Shown here one piece after another: positions 42,228-45,158 of a stretch of DNA of 45,158 nt. The notes under the pieces are model-generated. The model ran no database searches, was not told the origin of the DNA, and saw only the letters and a program-made list of their open reading frames with translations. Location of the stretch: positions 1 to 45,158 of the forward strand of contig MGQQ01000114.1 in the NCBI GenBank assembly GCA_001798855.1, in the 5' to 3' direction. How positions within the stretch are numbered: position 1 is the stretch's first letter; every line of letters starts with the position of its first letter. The position numbers and the translations under genes are program-made. Origin of the DNA: Deltaproteobacteria bacterium RBG_16_49_23 (lineage in GTDB: Bacteria > Desulfobacterota > BSN033 > UBA1163).

Positions 42228-43790
42228 ATGATCACACGCTGTATCATTCGAAAAAACGAATATTACGACTCCGTCTTTCTGATGCGGGTGGCAAAGCGAA
42301 TCTCCGGACAGAAGGGCATCCTGGAGGCGGCCGCTCTCATGGGAACGGAGAAGAATAAAGAACTGCTTTCGGACATCGGGATGGCCGGCGTGGAGACATC
42401 TTCTGTTAGACCAAATGACCTGATCATCGCCATCATGGCGGAGGATGAAGAGGCCCTTTCTGCCGTGCTTGGGAACATTGACCATTGGCTCAATGAGAGC
42501 CTGGGGCAGGCCGGAACAATCCCTTATCGAACACTCGAAGAAGCCCTAACTCACCTTCCCCATTCCAATCTTGCCGTCATATCGGTTCCGGGCCAATATG
42601 CAAGCCGTGAAGCGAGAAAGGCGCTGGAGCATGGGCTCAATGTCTTTCTCTTCAGCGATAACGTCCCTGTGGAGAGCGAATTTTCTCTTAAAGAGTTTGC
42701 CTGTGAGAAAGGCCTGATCGTCATGGGGCCGGATTGCGGAACAGCGATTATCAATGGGATCGGGATCGGCTTTGCCAATGTGGTTCGACGCGGCCCCATC
42801 GGTGTGATTGGCTCTTCGGGGACAGGACTTCAGGAATTTACCACTCTCGTTCACCGTTTCGGATCAGGCATCTCTCACGCCATTGGAACGGGAAGCCGTG
42901 ATCTTTCAGATCAGGTCGGCGGCATCACTTTCCTTTCCAGCCTCGAGGTCCTCGATTCCGACAGAGAGACCCGTGTCATAGCGCTCCTGTCTAAACCGCC
43001 CGGTCCGTTAGCCCTTCAAAACCTCATTCACAGAATCATGCAGTGTCGGAAACCGGTTGTGACCTGTTTTCTCGGCCCCAAACAGGACCCTGATGATGCC
43101 AATCTCCGTTACCGGACCGCCCGCACTCTGGACGATGCGGCATCGCTTGCCGTTCAGATAGCAACCAACAATCCGTCCCCGCACTTGGAGGACCGATCGT
43201 TCAAATTTCAGGAACTGATCAACCGAGAAAGAATCAATAAAAGTCCGGAACAGAAATATATCCGCGGGATTTTTGCCGGCGGCACCTTCTGCTATCAGGC
43301 CCAACAAATCTTCCAGGATGCCGGGATCTTAGTCCATTCCAATCTCCCTCTTGAGGGAAATTCAAAACTGCAAAACCCCCTGCTCAGTGTGGAACACACG
43401 CTGATCGACATGGGCTCAGATGAATTTACATCAGGACGGCCTCATCCCATGATCGATTCCGGTCTCCGTTATGAACGCATCCTCGCAGAGGCCAAAGATC
43501 CTCAAGTTTCCATTCTCCTCCTCGATTTCATCCTCGGCTTCAATGCCTCACCGGATCCTGCCGGTGAACTCCTTCCTGCAATCGCTGAGGCCAGAGGCCA
43601 GGCCAGGAAACAAGGTGGATCGCTCAGCGTCATTGCCTCCGTATGCGGCACTGAGAACGATTCTCAGAACATCCAACAGCAAGTTAAAATGCTTGAGGAG
43701 ACAGGAGTCATTGTCTTTTCAAGCAGTGCTCAGGCCGCTCAGTTCTGTGCGCTTCTAATGGCAAGTTCAAAGGAGAAATGTCGTGTCTGA
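42228..43790 (+). CDS. allF: Oxamate carbamoyltransferase subunit, AllF/FdrA type (C-terminally short)
   Basis: The 520-residue protein is FdrA-like, a relative of the succinyl-CoA synthetase alpha fold: MGPDCGT (166-172), GVIGSSGTGLQE (192-203), HAIGTGSRDL (217-226), and later GRPHPMIDSGLRYERI and LLLDFILGFNASPDPAGEL. E. coli FdrA is about 555 residues; here the reading frame stops about 35 residues earlier and the missing end is found in the next, overlapping ORF. ATG 42228 is chosen with AAGGG at 42215-42219; the TTG at 42201 has no such site. Its role is with AllG and AllH in carbamoyl transfer. Confidence 0.88.
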   Translation: MITRCIIRKNEYYDSVFLMRVAKRISGQKGILEAAALMGTEKNKELLSDIGMAGVETSSVRPNDLIIAIMAEDEEALSAVLGNIDHWLNESLGQAGTIPYRTLEEALTHLPHSNLAVISVPGQYASREARKALEHGLNVFLFSDNVPVESEFSLKEFACEKGLIVMGPDCGTAIINGIGIGFANVVRRGPIGVIGSSGTGLQEFTTLVHRFGSGISHAIGTGSRDLSDQVGGITFLSSLEVLDSDRETRVIALLSKPPGPLALQNLIHRIMQCRKPVVTCFLGPKQDPDDANLRYRTARTLDDAASLAVQIATNNPSPHLEDRSFKFQELINRERINKSPEQKYIRGIFAGGTFCYQAQQIFQDAGILVHSNLPLEGNSKLQNPLLSVEHTLIDMGSDEFTSGRPHPMIDSGLRYERILAEAKDPQVSILLLDFILGFNASPDPAGELLPAIAEARGQARKQGGSLSVIASVCGTENDSQNIQQQVKMLEETGVIVFSSSAQAAQFCALLMASSKEKCRV

Positions 43791-43956
43791 TAAGCTGAAG
43801 GATCTGTTGCAGAATGGGCCGGTAGCCATCAATATCGGGATCTTCGATTTTGCCGAAACCTTGAAGAGTCAGGGTGCAGAAGTGGTCCATTTGAATTGGA
43901 ATCCTCCCGCAGGCGGCGATCCAGAGCTCATCGAACTCCTCGATCAATTGCTGTGA
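43783..43956 (+). CDS. Detached FdrA C-terminal segment (57 residues)
   Basis: The GTG at 43783, with AGGAGA at 43771-43776, overlaps the AllF stop by 8 bases in a different frame. The product contains PVAINIGIFDFAETLKSQGA followed by EVVHLNWNPPAGGDPEL. From memory the E. coli FdrA C-terminus has the same shape (VINIGLRSFALEL, VVHYQWSPVAGGN), so this is the end of FdrA made as a separate protein. The overlap and ribosome binding site indicate coupled translation rather than a random frameshift, but a frameshift in the assembled sequence is not excluded. Confidence 0.8.
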   Translation: MSDKLKDLLQNGPVAINIGIFDFAETLKSQGAEVVHLNWNPPAGGDPELIELLDQLL

Positions 43957-43988
43957 TATTGGAGACGGGTTCACATGATCGTCTCCAT

Positions 43989-44055
43989 CTCCCTAATTCG
44001 CCGAAGAGATCAAACAGACCTTCGGCTGGTTTTAAAGGTAATCCCTCAGTAATTT
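43989..44055 (+). pseudogene. Orphan 3' end of the site-2 protease gene (right direct repeat)
   Basis: The frame at 43997-44035 reads FAEEIKQTFGWF and stop, against FAEEIKQALGWF and stop at the end of the intact protease gene. An in-frame TAA at 43994 precedes it, so it is a fragment. The following bases GTAATCCCTCAGTAAT match the left terminus of the MITE-like element that follows the intact gene. It is a direct repeat of 34884-34950. Confidence 0.75.
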
Positions 44056-44074
44056 TAAAAGATGATATTTCTTG

Positions 44075-44103
44075 TTGACTTCACTATACGAATTTAATAG
44101 ACT
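44075..44103 (+). promoter_or_regulatory. Candidate promoter of the cyclic-nucleotide-binding gene
   Basis: TTGACT (44075-44080), a 17-base spacer and TAGACT (44098-44103). The leader would be about 105 bases and contains the structure at 44164-44211. Confidence 0.45.
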
Positions 44104-44163
44104 CTTTCCAGAACCTCACCTCTTTCTTAAGAATTTTCGACCGATAAACCGGACACAACATCA

Positions 44164-44211
44164 GGAGGGTAAGTTTAGACTTTAGAGCCGAATGCTTACC
44201 TCCAAGGAGGG
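44164..44211 (+). promoter_or_regulatory. Leader structure overlapping the ribosome binding site
   Basis: GGAGGGTAAG (44164-44173) can pair with CTTACCTCC (44195-44203). The CCTC of that second segment can instead pair with GAGG of the true ribosome binding site (AAGGAGGG, 44204-44211). The two pairings exclude each other, so the leader could act as a translational switch. No known riboswitch consensus was recognised. Confidence 0.4.
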
Positions 44212-44217
44212 ATTAAA

Positions 44218-44652
44218 ATGTTACTCCGCCAACGTTCCCAGAAGGTAGATCTGCTTAAAAAGGTGCCAATGTTTAGCAATCTTAGTAACCGCCATCTGAA
44301 CGAGGTCGCCAAGTATGCGGATCAGTTGCCGGTGAAGGCGGGCAGGGTCTTGGCTGAGGAGGGTAATTTAGGATGGGAATTCGTTTTCATCTTAGAGGGT
44401 AAGGCCCGAGTCGAGAAAGGCGGTAAGGTGATAAACCGTCTGGCTTCAGGCGACTTTTTCGGTGAGGTCTCCCTCATTGACAGGGGACCCCGAACCGCAA
44501 CGGTCATTACTGAAACTGATATGACCCTGTTGATCGTAAACAGCAAATCCTTTGACCATTTGCTTGATACGGTTCCGGGGCTCCAGAAAAAGATCATGAT
44601 CTCCCTCTGCCAGTACTTTCGAAGAGCTGAGACAGGGTCAGCAATTCAGTAA
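44218..44652 (+). CDS. Stand-alone cyclic-nucleotide-binding domain protein
   Basis: The 144-residue protein is a single CRP-type nucleotide-binding barrel: VPMFSNLSNRHLNEVAKYA start (16-34), FILEGKARVEKGG (57-69), then the phosphate-binding cassette FGEVSLIDRGPRTATV (81-96), with Glu83 and Arg92 placed as in cAMP-binding proteins. There is no helix-turn-helix after the barrel (only about 25 residues), so it is not a complete CRP/FNR regulator and probably acts through protein partners. The next gene encodes a putative nucleotide cyclase. Confidence 0.9.
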   Translation: MLLRQRSQKVDLLKKVPMFSNLSNRHLNEVAKYADQLPVKAGRVLAEEGNLGWEFVFILEGKARVEKGGKVINRLASGDFFGEVSLIDRGPRTATVITETDMTLLIVNSKSFDHLLDTVPGLQKKIMISLCQYFRRAETGSAIQ

Positions 44653-44713
44653 TGGACACCGTTACCGCAGTATTCTAAATGAGAAAGAACCTCAAAATGT
44701 GCCTATCTGTCTC

Positions 44714-44738
44714 CTAATAGAACCTCTTGTTCTGTTAG
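44714..44738 (+). repeat. 10-bp hairpin between the cNMP-binding and cyclase genes
   Basis: CTAATAGAAC (44714-44723) pairs with GTTCTGTTAG (44729-44738), one G-U pair, loop of five. It lies 62 bases after the stop and has no T-run, so it may be a weak terminator or a processing site. Confidence 0.5.
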
Positions 44739-44794
44739 GTGGATCATCTCGATAAAGCCCAACCAAACATAAATTCATCTATAGAGTGTCAAGA

Positions 44795-45158
44795 ATGAAA
44801 TGCCTGAAATGTCAATTTGAGAATTCTGGAGAAGCCAAATTCTGCAACGAGTGTGGCAGTAAATTGGAAGTTGCTTGTTCATCATGCGGCAAGATAAATC
44901 CCCTGGGTAGTAAGTTTTGTAATGATTGTGGCCATAGTCTTATTGTCCCAATAAAACCTACCCCCAAAGAACTCTCCTTTGATGAGAAACTGACCAAAAT
45001 CCAGCGCTACCTCCCAGAGGGATTAAGTGAAAAAATCTTAGCTCAACGTAACCGAATTGAGGGTGGGCGGAAGCAGGTCACGGTGATGTTTTGCGACATG
45101 GAGGGGTATACCAGCCTAACCGAAAAGCTCGGTCCTGAGGAAGCTTACTCCCTGATGG
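44795..45158 (+). CDS. Double zinc-ribbon class III nucleotide cyclase, N-terminal part (cut by window edge)
   Basis: The 121 visible codons start with two zinc ribbons (Cys3, 6, 17, 20 and Cys28, 31, 42, 45), then a linker with KLTKIQRYLPEGLSEKILAQR. They continue into VTVMFCDMEGYTSLTEKLGPEEAYSLM, the start of a class III adenylate/guanylate cyclase domain, with Asp of FCD as a metal ligand. Proteins of this layout often continue with an AAA/NTPase module and TPR repeats; that part is outside the window. It would make cAMP (or cGMP) for the adjacent binding protein. The ribosome binding site is weak. Confidence 0.88.
   Translation, partial: MKCLKCQFENSGEAKFCNECGSKLEVACSSCGKINPLGSKFCNDCGHSLIVPIKPTPKELSFDEKLTKIQRYLPEGLSEKILAQRNRIEGGRKQVTVMFCDMEGYTSLTEKLGPEEAYSLM

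Noticed and set aside
44714-44738. Rho-independent terminator after the cNMP-binding gene
   Set aside because: The stem is A/T rich and no T-run follows.

Overview
The window reads as chromosome of an anaerobic, probably Desulfobacterota (deltaproteobacterial) organism. The support is indirect: the rplU-rpmA-obgE-proB-proA-nadD-rsfS order, a multi-subunit 2-oxoacid:ferredoxin oxidoreductase, an oxygen-sensitive class III ribonucleotide reductase, a TRAP transporter, and intergenic palindromic repeats of the kind common in such genomes. No tRNA, rRNA, CRISPR array or transposase gene was seen.

Layout. 1-212 (minus) is the 5' part of an RluA-type pseudouridine synthase. 381-1096 is a VapBC toxin-antitoxin pair behind a palindrome, followed by a small membrane protein and a 47-residue helical protein. 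2244-8224 is a ribosome/proline/NAD housekeeping run with a good promoter in front of rplU and another in front of rsfS. 8217-14506 holds a DksA/TraR-type zinc-finger protein, a single-chain LapA-LapB-like envelope protein, ComF and a large AsmA-like protein. 14553-18031 is the class III RNR locus (nrdD, a glutaredoxin-like gene, nrdG), then a PAS-GGDEF cyclase and a MutT-like Nudix protein. 19825-23623 holds an unrecognised gene, a soluble MgtE-N/CBS protein under a promoter with a dyad operator, and an unusual Nramp-family transporter.

23658-28228 (minus) is a 2-oxoacid oxidoreductase operon (gamma, a GltD-like/ferredoxin fusion, alpha, beta). Divergent from it are panE and panB, then a TRAP transporter (DctP-DctQ-DctM), a stand-alone Lrp/AsnC ligand-binding domain, a 30-residue AURKAIP1/COX24-like basic protein and a site-2 protease. 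35181-43956 is a tight catabolic operon: a BMP-type nucleoside-like ABC transporter (ATPase, two permeases, binding protein), then AllH-, AllG- and AllF-type subunits of oxamate carbamoyltransferase and a 57-residue ORF that looks like the detached C-terminus of FdrA/AllF. The window ends with a stand-alone cyclic-nucleotide-binding protein and the 5' part of a zinc-ribbon class III nucleotide cyclase.

Points most worth a second look: (a) the ABC/AllFGH operon lies between direct repeats of the 3' end of the protease gene, so it may be an inserted module; (b) AllF is split and a dispersed repeat supplies the AllG stop codon; (c) a membrane-less MgtE sensor is next to an Nramp protein lacking the transition-metal methionine, suggesting a two-gene magnesium system; (d) LapA and LapB features occur in one chain; (e) a glutaredoxin sits inside the class III RNR locus; (f) several fold-back elements share related termini resembling GTAATCCCTCAGTTAT. 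All functions are inferred from reading motifs; no database search was run.
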